A stretch of 64,000 nucleotides of DNA from Archilochus colubris. Its lineage: Eukaryota > Chordata > Aves > Apodiformes > Trochilidae. The DNA lies in NCBI GenBank assembly GCA_023079485.1, contig CM041086.1, forward strand, positions 12,842,401 to 12,906,400. Direction: 5' to 3'. The position numbers were made by a program, and so were the translations under genes. The notes beneath the pieces were generated by a model. It ran no database searches. It saw nothing but the letters and a program-made list of their open reading frames with translations, and had not been told where the DNA came from. Shown here one piece after another: positions 1 through 13,454 of this stretch (positions are counted from its first letter, which is position 1; every line of letters begins with the position of its first letter).

Positions 1-1754
1 GAGGAAGCCTCAAATCTAGAGCAGCCTACTCAGTTTTAGTCAGCTCCTTTGTAAATAATTCAGTGCTGGAGTCCAGTGAAAGGTGAAACCACAGCTCTTA
101 CATTTGCTGCTGATAAAGAAACACTGGCATTGAACTGACAATTGGGGTGCCTACTTAGCTTCCAGGTTATTAAAAATACACCTTATATAGAGAATGTATC
201 TACCTACAACTGAAAGTGATCATGCCAATGCAATATATACTAGATATATTTTCAATTTAAAAAGAATATGTCAATGTCTAACCCTTGTTCTTTACTCAGT
301 TTCATTTAGTTCTGCTTTTTCTTTACTCAGTGCTGTAAGGAGACAACACCTGAAGGAAATTCAACATTGGGCAAAAAGACTGAAACTGGCAAAAGAATTT
401 ATAAACTCTAAAACCAAAATATGTTTCCATAACAAACCACTGCCCCAAAATAAAATCAAGAACTCCTCCAAGAACAATGGAGCAAAACTAAATTAAGACA
501 CTGCTCTGCAGGACATGAAACCCCCAAACATAGCAGCCCTGAGAACACAATTAAAAAACTGTTAATCTGATTTCAGATTCTTCATTGTCCAAATGAAAAG
601 AAATACAAAAAGAACGAAGTAAAACATACAAAACATCACTGACTTCTTTAATTTTTAATAGCCTAAGATATTCTAACATACTTGTTTGTGTTTTCTTTCA
701 GCACTGAAGTGCAGCACTTTGCCCTTGACCCTCACATTGAGGCATCAGTTTGGAGTGGTTTGGGTCAAATTGTTGTGCTCAGACCCCTGTGACTGACTTA
801 AATACATATGCAGAGCAATAGCATCACTGCATATCTGAGCCAAAATCATTATTCAATTAATACTTTACAGCAGTTGGCATAATAAATGCCCACAGCTGGA
901 GGTCTCCTTCACAAGCAAGGCATTATTTCTACACAATTATTGTCCTTTGCCAGCAATGGTTTAGTTGGCAATGCCCTGTCTCAACGTGTGCCCTGTACAT
1001 GTAGGGATCACTGCCAGGGGTCCTTATCTGGGCTGACACGGGGCCACCACACAGCTGCACCAGACAGTAGCCACTTTGAGAAATAAACAATGATACTGAG
1101 ATCTACTCACCCTGTCTCCTCCTTGCTCTCAAGACCAGTGCCAGTACCAGGTGTCAGGACACACAAGGATGCTGCCACACTGCCCAGCAGGGACTGATGG
1201 AACTGGCTGCCTCCCTGAGGACCTGCACATTGCTTTGCAAGTGATTTGGGCTGTCACTGAAACCAAATAATCTTGCAAACCAGGTAGAGCAAAACTATCA
1301 GTGGAGCCCTCCTCATCTGAATAATAGTGGGATGTGGTGCTCATGCAGAGGGTTTATCAGTGGAAGAGTTTTTTATCTTCTACTGCTGCTTATCAGGCAG
1401 TAAGTGAATGAGATTAGCACAGAAAATATACAGGTTGTAGTGCTGACCCAAAGACTTGGATTTGCTAAGACTCTCACAGGGTTTAATGAGTTTCAGGCAA
1501 GAACTGGTAAGAGAAACGAGGTCACAGAGCACCCAGAAGACCACATTACCTCTCAGATAAAATAAGCTGTGGGTCCTTCAGAGAGATTTAGAAATACCTC
1601 CCTACCATTCCTGCCACTCAGATCAGCAATTGGACAACGTATGTAGCATTCTCCCAGGAAACTTGTCAAAGCTGAGATGGGTCACTTCAGATGAGTAAAA
1701 CAACAGATTAAAAAGTTTCATGAAAGTAGTGCCCCAAGATTCTCAATTGCAATG

Positions 1755-1805
1755 TCTCAGCCCAATGATTCCAATGTCCCAGCTGCTATCTCAGCCCAAT
1801 GATTC
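1755..1805. repeat. Imperfect tandem duplication, 34-bp period
   Basis: TCTCAGCCCAATGATTC at 1755-1771 recurs at 1789-1805, with a diverged segment between. Confidence 0.8.
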
Positions 1806-1982
1806 AAAGAACAAAATGGCAGATTTTAGCTACATGCAGAGAACTCTGCAACTTAAAGGCAGCCTAAGTGAAAAACAAGGACATTTTCATGTACAGTGGC
1901 CAGAAAGCAAGTTCAATTCTTATGCAAGTATTACTGATGAGCTTAATTAGATGCTGGCGTTTCCAGAGAACCAGGGGAATGT

Positions 1983-2057
1983 TTAAAAAAACAAAACCAA
2001 AAAAACAACAACCCACAAAAAAACCAAACCACAACATAATAACAACAAAAAAATAAG
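1983..2057. repeat. A/C-rich low-complexity tract
   Basis: About 75 bases of almost only A and C (AAAACAAAACC-type) on the plus strand, with very few G or T. Similar tracts lie near 3370-3400, 41790-41820, 51025-51080, 51755-51795 and 62225-62275. Confidence 0.85.
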
Positions 2058-4274
2058 TCATCCTAAGGGCATCTAAGGGAGACTAAGCCCTACCAGGAAG
2101 GATAACACAGCCACAATACTACTCCAAATACTTATTTATGGGAGAAGTAGTGCTAAGGTTAGAATGAAGCCCATGGAAAGGATTTGCAACCAAGGAGCAA
2201 ACCTCAGCTGGCATGGGGCAAGACTTGGGTAAGGTTGTGCAACACAGAACCCTCTGATGCAGACACATCAGTGACTTCAGAGCCTTTGCCAGCCTCTGAT
2301 TTATTCCTGATGTGCTGATTTAGTCCTGATTTTTTCCCCTCCAGCACTCAGCCCTCTTCAGCCCCGCTCTGCCCAGCCGCACGCCCTCGGCTCTTAGAGA
2401 TGAATGAGCAAACAGTTGGTTTCCCTGCAGTACCAGAAGATGGGCACTTGCCATATTATTACACACACAAAAAAAGAAAAAAATCACTACAAGACACAGT
2501 GCTGCATGCAGATGAAAGCTGTGGGTCTGCTCTATGGGAGAGGCCATAAAGAGAGAGTTCAGAAAGAGGATGCTCATCCTCCTTTCACACACCAGTAAAA
2601 AGGATGCTGCATTTCATTTAAAGGTGCCTGCATTTCAGTGCACTCTGAAGTAGCCAAACATCTGGCTAAATGGGTGGAGTGCTCCGTGATACCTGAGCTG
2701 GTAATATACAAAAGGATCTGAGTACCTAAAACAGAAAAAATCCATCGCATAAAAAAAAAAATCCAGTCAAAGCAAAAAAGACAATCCAAGCTCAGACAGC
2801 TATTCCTGTTTCCCCTTCACCCAGTGATGAATAATGAATCATGATTTTTTTTAATTCTAATGGTTACCAAACTTCAATTTTATGGCATTAAAAAGAAAAG
2901 ACTAAATTAAAGCCTATTGCCCTAAAAAGCAAAAGCCTTCCCAAAAATTAGTTGCTTATGCTAACTACAATTTAGCTCACTGTAATGGAAAAGGAGCAGG
3001 AGTAGTTATTTTGTTTTCTCTGTAAAGTTTGTCTATTCTGTATTCGATACCATTTGTGTACTGCCTATTTCATTGTTCCTCCTCTGCACAGAGAATTAAT
3101 GCACATCTTTCTGCTCATTGCATGGTTCTTCCCTATAACAAGAGAGATGAGAAAAAAATGCTTTTCCTAGTGCCAAACTGAGACTGTAAAAAGCATAGGG
3201 AACATCTGATTTGGGAGCTCAACTATCATATTTTAATCATATTTATCATATTTAAATTAAACATTTCTTCTACACTTTCTGACATCTTAAGGTGCGTTCA
3301 GGACACATTTTCCATTTCTTCCTCAAATCCAAGGACTAGATACCTACCCCAATAAACATACATGATTTAAAACCAAACAAAACAAAAACAAAAACCCACA
3401 GTCAAGATTCTCAGAAAATACCATGATTAATATTCATTAAAATACCTGGTACTGCCAAAAAGGCAACTAAATCATGGAATTCAGTAAGGCCAACATTGGG
3501 TGCTGACAGTTTTTGGGCAGTGAGCTGGTTACTGCCACCCAGAAGTAGCATTGTGCACTGGGTATGTTCTGATACTACTCAGATTATAAGGAAAACATCA
3601 AGAAATTAAGCTAGTTGTCTAGGTTGTGTAAGCTGGGAATTTAACCTCTTAGAGCCTTTACATCAGAAGCCAATTAAAGTTATGAAGAGGAAGAGGTGAA
3701 GCAATCCTATGTTTTGTTTTGTTTTAGGAACAAAAGTTCCTAAAACAGCTTTCTCCAGGTCCAGTCAAATGTCTCCTGAGTACTTCAGCAATAGTGCAGC
3801 TGCCTTTAACTTCTTAAAAATTAGGTTCAGCAAAGGACAGAAATATATCTGGTGGTTTTAGAGCCAACACTTCAGACACCAAGCCATCTCCTGCCTTCCC
3901 TGGCACCTGGTCAGAATTGGCTCCGTTTTCTGAATCTTGCCAAGACCCTGAGTATAAAATTTGCATGGATGTGTGGGTTTCACACCAGTTCATCAGTGTG
4001 GCCTCAATTAGCACTGGATTATGTGATAAACTAGAGTGTGAATTTAAGAAATCAGCCACATATTATGCTTTCTTCAGTCCTATCTATCTGGAGTTCAACT
4101 AACAGTCACTTTGCCATTTGCATCTCTCTTTTACCAATATTCTGATTGTGGCAAATATCTTTCTGAAGGACAAAGTAAGATGACCTTTGAAACCCAAGCA
4201 TTTAAGATAGCTGCAAGACACTGGCCAAAAAATATGAAAAAAAACCACTATACATTCAGAGAACTACTGCTTAC

Positions 4275-4351
4275 CTGTGCACTCTTCAGCTGTCCCTCCT
4301 GTTCCAGGTGACATTGTGACTGCTGTTGGCCCAGTAGCCATGATATAGTCA
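4275..4351 (-). CDS. Candidate internal exon, Thr/Gly-rich, same unrecognised gene
   Basis: On the minus strand the acceptor TCTCTGTTTCAG is strong and the donor ACAG|GTAAGC is near consensus, bounding a 77-nt exon. Read in the phase left by the candidate exon at 13274-13454, it is fully open and encodes S-DYIMATGPTAVTMSPG followed by GTGGTAEECT, leaving one base. Taken alone it also holds an ATG at 4341, so it could be a first coding exon of a shorter product. A possible next exon (acceptor at 1257-1259, frame-compatible, about 42 codons ending at a TGA at 1129-1131) is much weaker. No family was recognised. Confidence 0.4.
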
Positions 4352-7300
4352 CTGAAACAGAGATGAAAGCATCAGGTTAATTTTAGTGCACCTTTCCAGC
4401 AGAATACAGTCCCACCCAGCATGTGGGAAGGACACCACTGGTTCCTTTCTGAAGCTGCATCCCAGAACACTCATCACAAACACAGCCTGCACACTGTTTT
4501 GCACTTCAGCCACAGAACTTTCCCCCATTTTTCAGTAACCCTTATTTGCCAGCCAAAACTAAAAAAAAACCAGTCTAATTTGTTGCCAGTACCTCTCTCT
4601 TTTTAGGAAACCAGGATCAAAGCTTGCATAATGAAATATGTCATTAAACTTGCTCAGTAAAGACTGCAATGCTTCCCAGTCTCAGGACAATCAACCTTTT
4701 TGATTGCTCTTTGCTAGAGAGTGACAGGCCCATGATACCCTAAAAAACACCTTAAATAAGTGAGTGCTCTGCTGCTGAGCATTCCCTGTCCCCACAGCAG
4801 GCACCAGGCTGATCTGTTGGCATTACTAAAATTAGTTAAGCATCAGCACTGAAGCATCATCCTAGCCTCTGTTACTTTGTGGAAACCAATAGATCAAATT
4901 CATTTTGGATCCAGTGCAATCAGCTTTTAGCCACAAGCTTTGAAACCTTATCGCAGGCAGGGCTATTGATCAACCAAATTAGCTGATGGCATCATCTTCC
5001 TCCCTGATGAAAACAAAAGTTCAGCCTAGCTTTAAGATCATTCAATGTTAACTGGCTCCACTTTGTATTTTCCAAGACTACTAAAAGGGTGTCTGTCAGA
5101 CACAAAGGAATTAAGCAGGAGACCACAAGAGTCACAGTACAAATGTCAAGCAACAATGGGAATGTGACAGCTTAGCAGGGTAGCTCATAAATCCTGCTCT
5201 TTGTTACAGAAGATACCTAGGTGATACATTTACACTGTTAGCAGTTCACACATGCCATGTCAGGACTTGAAGAGTACAAAATCTTTACAAACATGTGAAA
5301 ATACTCAGAATCAAATCCTGTTCCCTTTTCTGCACAGACCTCACCTAACAGCTTTCCACCTCAAAGTGGCATAACATTACTCATGTTAAGTATCTCTACA
5401 GCAAGCAAGATTATGATTCTACACTAATTCCACCAATCAGTAAACTATTTCTCCTGTATCACCCACACAGACTATAATCTGTCATGCCCAAAAGCACTGG
5501 GACCTTCCTATGAGCCCATGATGTCCCCAGACAACCCTAAAAGATAAGGTGCACAAAATCAGAGAGAGAGGCAATGGGACTTGGGGAGAGGGGAGAACAG
5601 GCAAACCTGCAAAAAAACAGACCCTGGAGTAAGCTTTCACTGTACTGGGCTCACAGATATGCAAACTGCCATGCTGCTGAACTTGAGGTGGAAATGAAGG
5701 AGATGGGCTGCACTTTTCTTCTTTTTTATAACATCATCAATCACAGGAGTGCATTAATACACTGTAGTTCCAAACTACCTCTGCTCAGCTTCCCAGAAAT
5801 CTATGAAAAAGTCATTGGAGCAACCAGGAGTGATTATACCTTTTCTAAATGAGATGCACAATTGTTAGATGATACTGAGAAGCAACAAAAAAAAAAGACT
5901 TTTGACATTGCCCCTTTTGGATGATCATAACCATTCAACCCATCTCCATTTTTCTCCCACACCTCATCAATTATCCATGAAAATGTCTGCATTTCCTGCA
6001 TATTTTGGTTAAAGTGGTCATTAGCTGACCTTCTCATAGATGCTTCTAAGTATCTCAGTTCCAATTTTCCCCCTCAACTTTATACACCATGCATATCGAT
6101 TATGTTAGATTTTTCTTGAGGGAAAAGGAAATGCATTTGAAATAAAATATTCAAGAAAGCACTTAACAAACTTGCAAAGATAAACTGGCAAGGCTCCAGA
6201 CTTGAGCTTTTCACAGAATGTGAGTGGGCCTGACATTTGGCTCATTTAGACTTCTAACTTCTGCTTTTCCCTCCCTCAGTAAAATCAAAGCAAGAAAAAC
6301 TGCTGCTTTCAAATCCAGCTTTGTTATAAGCATCTCTACATTTATTTAAATTACTCATTCATCTCAGCTGCTCAGTCAGAATCCTTCCAGCCTTTGGAGA
6401 TATTTTGACTGCTGTGTTTGTTACAACTGCAAGCATTTATTTCCAATTGCTATTTCTTTTATACAAGTAGCACTATAATTGCAATGCACTTCAGCTCTGG
6501 GGCAGTCTCAGTCAAATCACCTCCTGCATTAATTCAATTTTATAACTGAGTTCTCTGGGGCATATGGAGGCCAAGTGTCTGTTGCAAGGGTGCACCAGTT
6601 GTTTGTAAATGTGCTCCATTTAGGACCTAATGGTTTGGTGCCTTATCATCCTTTTCCACTGAACTGAGCAGTGATTTGAGCTGAGGGAAACCATTGCAGA
6701 TTTTTCCAAGCTTTAAAGTTATTAAAGTACTTAACTGACAAAGAAAAGAAAATTTTTTTATAGCAAAGAGTAAGTTCCATCATTAAAAGCCTGATGACAT
6801 ACCCAAAGGAAAGCCAGCAATTAGATGACTTAGACTCAAATTCTGGTGGCAGTGAGTTGTACTTTACAGAGAACAGCCAGCAAATGTTCTGAGCACCAAA
6901 CCCTAGCCTGGGGATCAATGTCATGGAGAAAGAGAGGACAAAAGCCCATCAATACAAATGCATGTGAGTGCAGAGGCATTAACTGATCGAACCTTCAGAC
7001 ATCCACCACTTCAGCCCTTAATGACAGCTGGCAGACAGGGTGTCAGGATGTCTCAAAGCCATGTTCAATCAGCTGGACTGCCCACGTGAGCTTTCCCAGA
7101 GCACTCTGCCATTAGAGACAAAGCTTAAAAAAAATACTGTGTACAGGCTGATTGTTAGTGATAAGAATATCAAGTTAAAGAAGTGGCCTTTTGGAACATT
7201 ATTTCTGGTACTCTCCAGACGAGGAGATGCCAGAGGACAGCTGGGAGAAGGAACTGGCAGGAGGATCATAGAATCACAGAATTGCTCAGGCTGGAAAAGA

Positions 7301-10300
7301 CCTTCAAGATCATTGAGTCCAGCCTTGTCCTAGCACTATTACCCTATTCCCAATGACCACAGTCATGTCCCCAGGCACCACATCCAGGCTATTTTTAAAC
7401 ATATTCAGGGATGGAGACTCAACCACCTCCCTGGGGAGCCTTTTGTAGTGCTTACCAACCCTTTCTGTAAAGAAGTTTCTCCTGATATCCAACCTGATGA
7501 AGGATGCCTGTCCTCAGTGGAGAAGCAGCCAAGGCAGAGCAGCAGCAGACTGACAGCTACGGCCAGACAAGGCAGCAGAGGTGTCAAGTCCCAGCTACTG
7601 TTTGCTTCCCACTAGAAGTGGAAGAATGGGTCACATTTCCCCAGTCTACAACTTTCTAACCATGTTCTTAACCCTCTCAAAGAGTATTTGTAATCCCTGC
7701 ACAGGCCTCCTGATGCAGTGGTACAGTACAGACAAGCTGCTGAGTCTCTGCTGGACTTGGCCCTGCCTGGTAACTCCACATTAATAATTCCTGTGTAAGG
7801 CCATGGGAAAGACTGAAAGCTTATTGAGAGCAGCAAGGATTGACTATGTGGTGTTCACCTCTCCTTAATCAGGGTGATGGGTGGATTATTACACCTATGA
7901 AATAATGAATTATTTGCAAACAGTGAAGTGGCCTCTGATACAGATGCAATCACAACAATAGAACTGACATTATTAGATCCTATCTGCATTGCCAGGGTGT
8001 ATTTTAAAGCACTAAAACTCCTACAAACTCTCAGGGCTTGCTTTAATTTCAAAGTGGGCAACGGGACCTAATTAGCAACCATCAGTACCCTCACCTGGTT
8101 TGATGGTTTAGCTCTAGGCTCCCATCCAAGCCAAAACTTCCATTAATAACCTTATGTGTTGCATTCACTTGGGGCTCTTCAACTCATCAAAGGAACTAAT
8201 GAATCTTTTAAGACAAAAGAAATCTTCAGGAACAGGAGAAATATCTCTGTCTCCCCTTTACAAAAGGGGCAACTAGAAAGGTTCTTGGGAGGGCGGTGAT
8301 AGGGCAGAAGACATAAAGTCCCAGGGTGGTGTTCCAACCATTCCCTTTTTCCAGCCGAGTCCATTACTGACTTTATACATCATAAGGGGGGCAGAATACT
8401 AAAAGAAAAAAGACAATTCCCTTTCACTGGTTGGTTTGTGTATTTAAGGACTCATGGGAAGTTACCATTGTACAGGACTCAAGTTTCCTGCATTTAACAA
8501 AGGCCCAAGACAAACAGAAATGCCTTCTGCTCAGCCTCAGAAAATGAACACAGCCTCCTTGCTGTCTCTCCAAGGGAGCAGAGGATTTGGAGACTGCACA
8601 GCAAGCAAGCAACACCTCACCTTTAGTCTTTCTTCAGCTTCAGTCTCATGCTTCTGCACAAGCACTCCGGAAGGGCTTGTGACAGAGAGATCAAAGGAGA
8701 TGCTGAACCCTGAACAGCCTTTTTCCTATCAAATAAATGCCTCAGGAAATAAAGACTCAAGGATACGAAGCACTGCATTCAGTTAGCATCTGCAGAGCCT
8801 ATAGAAGACAGACAATGGCAAGAAGCCAAGAAAAAGAGGTGAAATTTTTTTGGCCAGAGCTTTTAAAGACCGATTTCCTTCATGCTACACACATTATTTG
8901 AAATCAAGCTTATGCTCCAGGTTTCAGGACACACACTTTGCACAGCAAGATGGATCAGCAGAGGGAAATCCATGCCCTTTATCTGGTTCTCTGTTCCACC
9001 ACCCTGCAGCCAACCTCCCTCCAGAACACACCTACAGCAGGACCTCAGAGAAAGCCTCTCTACTTTCAGAAGCACCACCTTTCAAAAAAAACCACCACAG
9101 CATGCAGGATGGTTTAGAATTCAATTACATTCTGCAGCAAAAGGTGGCTGCTAGGTTAAATTTTCACCCTGTCTTATTAAAGCACGTTAGAGGACTTTGT
9201 TCAGACAAAATGTGGTTGATTGTTCTCTTCTCTGGGAACCCTATAACTATCAGTGAGCCTGTTTATCCAAGGACAGTAAATGAACTCAGGTTTACCCTCT
9301 GCAACACCCCAGAACACAACTGCAGAGTCCATCACAAAGCAATAGCAGAGCCATCAAGGCTTCTATTCAATTTTCACATCTCCCAAGCATATCAGAAACT
9401 CAACAAAGGTCCCTTTGCTCTCCATGCAATGAGCCAAGTGAACTGCACTTCCAGGTCCACCTTCAGGGAAATGAATAGTCTGAGATCCCACAAACAACTG
9501 TGCTGAAACACAGGGTATAACCCACCAGGACAGCAGGAACTGGGATCTGACCTCACACAGCTGATCCCACTGGGCTCTAGAGAAGTGCAGTGTTTCTAGG
9601 ATGAAATTCCCAGGTTTGTTTGCCAGAGAGTGACTGTTTTAGGCATATGACAACAGCATGAATAACATTTGACATTAGGACACCTGCTACTGCCTCCATT
9701 GATTAGAGTGCAGGGAGGACAAAGTTAATGAATATTGCTTTTGTAATTTTTATGGAAGCAGGGAGACTTTAAAAAAGTTTAAGGTCCTTTTCCAAACATC
9801 ACAAATAATACAGCAGCAGTAGCCACCAGGAAGTCTGGATAAGCAGCTAGATAATATTTAATGTCAATAAAGTACCCTCCCAGGATCGAGTAAGGGGTCC
9901 TAATTCCCCATAGCAACAGGCAATATTCAGCTCCTACCCCTGGAGAGGTATCCAGAGCAAACAACCATTCACATGAAGAGATCTATTCACAGCTTTCACA
10001 CTTTCCATCCAGAAGACATCTGCTCACCACCCTCTGTCCCCACACCTTGGCTTCTCTGAGGCTTCCCAGAAGACAGGTTCCAATGTGCTGAACTCTTTCC
10101 ACCTACAGTCTGCTTTGACACTGGTTCTGAAGGATTCCTGCTCCTCAGCAGTGCCTGCAGGATTCTGTGCTGCCCTCCAAGTCAGTGTGTTAGCACTAAT
10201 GGAAAGCAGCTGGTGGGCTGAAAGGCTGAAACTGACTTTAAAAAAAAAAAAAAGTAACAGAAGGAAATGCTTTTCATAGAGTCACCCAGGCTCAGTCTGT

Positions 10301-13273
10301 AATTGTGTGAGAAGCCAAAAGGATAAGAAGGGGGAAGGGCAAATGAGAGAGAAACATTCATAAGCTACTACAGAAAGCAGTGGAAACACACTCTGGAACC
10401 ATCCAAGAACTGAGGGAGAGAACACCCCTGTCCCCTGCATCTTCCCCTGTCCCCACAAACCCAGTCCCTCTCAGCACTGGTGCCATTTGCAGAGCAGCAC
10501 CTAGGGACATGGCTGCAGCACCCAAGCCCAGATCTGTGTAACCTTAAACCTGAGGCAGGTACCAGGAGCAGAGCAGCTGCTGATTTATACTCAGCTTGAG
10601 GCCAAACTGAAGCCCAAGCTACCAGAGCTTTGCAACACTTGGCACCCAGATCAGACAGATGAACCCAGTTTGGATGTGTCACTTCAGGGTGCCCTCAGAC
10701 ACCCAATTATTCTACAGTGCTTACCAGCAGGACCTTGTGTAGCTGCTGTCACTGTGAGGATCTCCCCTGCAAGTTCTTATTTGTTCAGATAATAAAGCAA
10801 ATATCTACCTGTTTGCCAAAAGTTAAGTGAGAAGTTTCTGAACAACTCATCTCTGATAATAATTTATCACATCAGTTTTTCCCAGTGCATTTTCTGGCCT
10901 GCATCAATCAGGGGGAATGTGACAGAACTTTGCTCAAAGTTCAAATTAACACTGTCATGCTCTAAGCACACACAAGAGCTCAGCCAATATTTTAGGCCCA
11001 GACTGCCTGCATTTTAAAGGAATGTACATTAAATGACCCAGCTGAATTGCACTACTTGGCATTAGCACAGGAATAAGCCAGTGCTTTTCCCATATAGTAA
11101 TACTATTTTTCTTTACACTGCCCTACTGGGGAAATTTCAGGAGGCAGCTGGAATGTGGATTTTCTTCCACTCTTCCTAGAAAGAAGTAAAAGCAGCAGCA
11201 AAGTCATCCAGCAGTGGTGCTGAGGAGTCACTTACACTGGCAGCAGCAAGAGACTCTCAGATCGACTGCACATGGGTACATTTGGAGTGGTAGGGAAGGA
11301 GAGAGAAAATACATTTAAAAACCAGCAAGGCTGTAAGCAAAGGCTGCCTTTGGCTGTTGAGGAGCTGCACCCAGTCAGCATTACTGCCTTTGGAAACAGT
11401 TTCCAGAGCAAAGCAACAGGAAATGTCAAGCCACTATCACTAAATAGCAGACATGCCTCATGCCAGCAGAGTTAAGATGTCAGCGTGTCAAATATGAGAA
11501 TAACAGCAAAGTTTACTGTCTCTGCTTCTTCATGTGGCAAATCCAACAAGCATGTGTAATAGTCCATCCCACACTCAGCTGGAGGACACTTTTGGCCACT
11601 GTCTCCTAGCTTCTGTGTGTGCTTTTTACCCCCTCTCCAAACTCCTGATTGATTTTGTTCCACCTGTGGCCTCCCAGCATCAAGTTAGGTGTCTGCTACC
11701 TGACCTGTGGTGTGCAGAGCCCTGGGAGTCTGCAGGATGCTCCTCAGGGATCAGCAAAAGGTGTTTGAGGAAAGGAGTTTACCATCAGCTGGCTCCAACA
11801 TGCTCTGCAGGGGCTTGTTGGGGAAAACTCCCTGGAAATTGTCAATATCTGCAAACTGTGAAGGTGACAACTATTAGTTTAGACAGTAAAATCTTTGAGA
11901 CAAAACTCATCTTTTAAACATACCCTAGCAGACAGAGACTACTGGGCTGGGATTTGGGAGAACTGGCTGATTTTCCTGGCTCTGTCACTGGATCACAGGG
12001 CAAATTACTGGATTGCTGAGTTATTTAGCACCCTGCTGGCTTTACCTGTGGAACTGGGATGGTCACACTGAAGACCTGGAAAGCTGACCAGGAGCTAAGT
12101 ACAACCTCTGCTATGGAAGACTAACAGGCTGGAATCATGCCCATGGACACTGCTGTCAAGTGTTCCCTCTATACAAAAGTTAAATAACAAAAAAAGTAAA
12201 ACTTTGCAATAGGAGCCTGCATATCTGCTGTGCCTCTGTATTTGAATCTCACAATATCCAAGACCTTACTCTCACAAAATGTGAAGAATCATTATAGCCT
12301 GGGCCTGACAGAAAGAATCTGGAGACATTTTTACCAAATTAAGCTGTCTGAATGTTGCAGAGGAAACGAGGCTGACATAACAGCATACTGAACACCAGAA
12401 CTGAAACATGGGACATCAAGCTATGGCTAAAGCTTTCTTTTTTGTAAGGTTTTTCCAAAACAGTCACCTATCCCTCAATTTGTGGGTTAAAGAGCAGTTT
12501 AAGGATGAGAAAAAAGAAATTAATAGTCTTCATTCAGATCAAACATCCCAGGACACATCTTCCAAGAAAAGATAATAGAGATGTTTAATGCACAAGAATT
12601 CAAAGTGCATTGAATAAAAGGAGAGGCTAATAGCAATTTCTAAGGCAAACAGTGTTATGAATTTTCATTCTGAAGATCAAACTGCCAGACATCTTTTGGC
12701 TATAAGAGTAAATGAAACACAGGCTTTGTGGTCTCAGAGGCTGCCTTTGGCAGGAAGCTCAGGAAATCTCTTTCCATGTGAAGTCCCAAAACCGTATTTG
12801 GGGCAACATCTACTGCCTGTGCACACACAGAAATAAAAACAAGCTCCCTGCTAGGTTGAAACACACTGTGGCTGCCTGGCTAAACCTCCTGAGTTCCCAC
12901 TGCCTGTGGGTATTTCTGGAATTCAGCCCCCATTTGGGCTGCTGCTGAAGGAAGGCAGGGGTGGCTTCCACACTTGCAGAAGGAGCTGGTCTGGAAGATG
13001 TGCCTGGGGTTTGAGGGTCTCCTTCCTTGTGCTTTAAAGACACCTCCTGCTGTCTCTGCTCTCCTCTCCTGGATGCTCTCTCTGGAGCCTGAAGTCAGAC
13101 AACTCCTGAAGTACACTCGGTCTTGAAGCACATGGAGCTCATGTCAGAGCCCAGGGAGACAAGGAATGTGCTTAAAGCAGTCCCTGAGTCATTTCTGTCC
13201 CAAGGGCATTCTCTTTAATACAAGCAACTGCTAAAAAGGGATCCTACTTCACTGGGATTCCAGCCCAAATTAC
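4352..13273. other. No supported gene apart from CR1 at 7266-7500
   Basis: Probably intron of the candidate minus-strand gene, otherwise intergenic. The 218-codon plus-strand ORF at 8850-9506 has no repeat, domain or splice features and reads like chance translation. A13 run near 10241-10253. Confidence 0.5.
7266..7500 (-). mobile_element. CR1 LINE 3'-end fragment with end of reverse transcriptase ORF
   Basis: The segment begins with the reverse complement of the CR1 tail (CATAGAATCACAGAATTG), then the AAGATCATTGAGTCCA block. On the minus strand a degraded frame reads [19 protein letters not shown] then REVVESPSL, the conserved C-terminal end of CR1 ORF2. It is 5'-truncated, as is usual for CR1. 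Confidence 0.9.
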
Positions 13274-13454
13274 CTCCCTAAAATAGGGTCATCTACAATG
13301 AGATTATTTGAGCTAAAGCTGGTTTGCACCAAGGGAATATCAAGCTGTGTTTTGAAGAAGTCAGCACCAGGGAGCAGAGGCAGTGTGTAACCATAGGAAA
13401 GAGATGTCACCAGGAAAATGACACCAAAGACAACAAGGACTGCACGATGGGGTA
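13274..13454 (-). CDS. Candidate internal exon, membrane-spanning segment, gene not recognised
   Basis: On the minus strand a pyrimidine-rich tract ending TTTTTCAG precedes 181 nt, followed by the donor GAG|GTAATT. The frame open across the exon starts with two bases completing a codon, reads 59 codons and leaves two bases. The peptide begins PHRAV and has a long hydrophobic stretch (about residues 4-27 of the exon), then a polar part ending VDDPILG. This would suit a signal-anchor (type II) or other single-pass membrane protein. Joining to the candidate exon at 4275-4351 keeps the frame: AG plus T gives Ser, then DYIMATG. I do not recognise the family. Known genes near PGRMC1 (LONRF3, KIAA1210, ZCCHC12) do not fit from memory. 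It could be a chance splice-like ORF; transcript evidence would decide. Confidence 0.4.

Larger units (their letters stand above)
1..4274. other. No supported gene
   Basis: AT-rich, with only short chance ORFs. The one item of note is a weak minus-strand exon candidate at 1129-1256 (acceptor GGTTTCAG, 42 in-frame codons to TGA) that would fit in phase after the candidate exon at 4275-4351. If the minus-strand gene is real, this is intron and possibly its 3' end. Confidence 0.5.

Noticed and set aside
8850..9506. 218-codon plus-strand ORF
   Set aside because: Longest ORF in the AT-rich part, but no domain, repeat, CpG promoter, Kozak context or splice structure. A chance frame of this size is expected in 64 kb on six frames.
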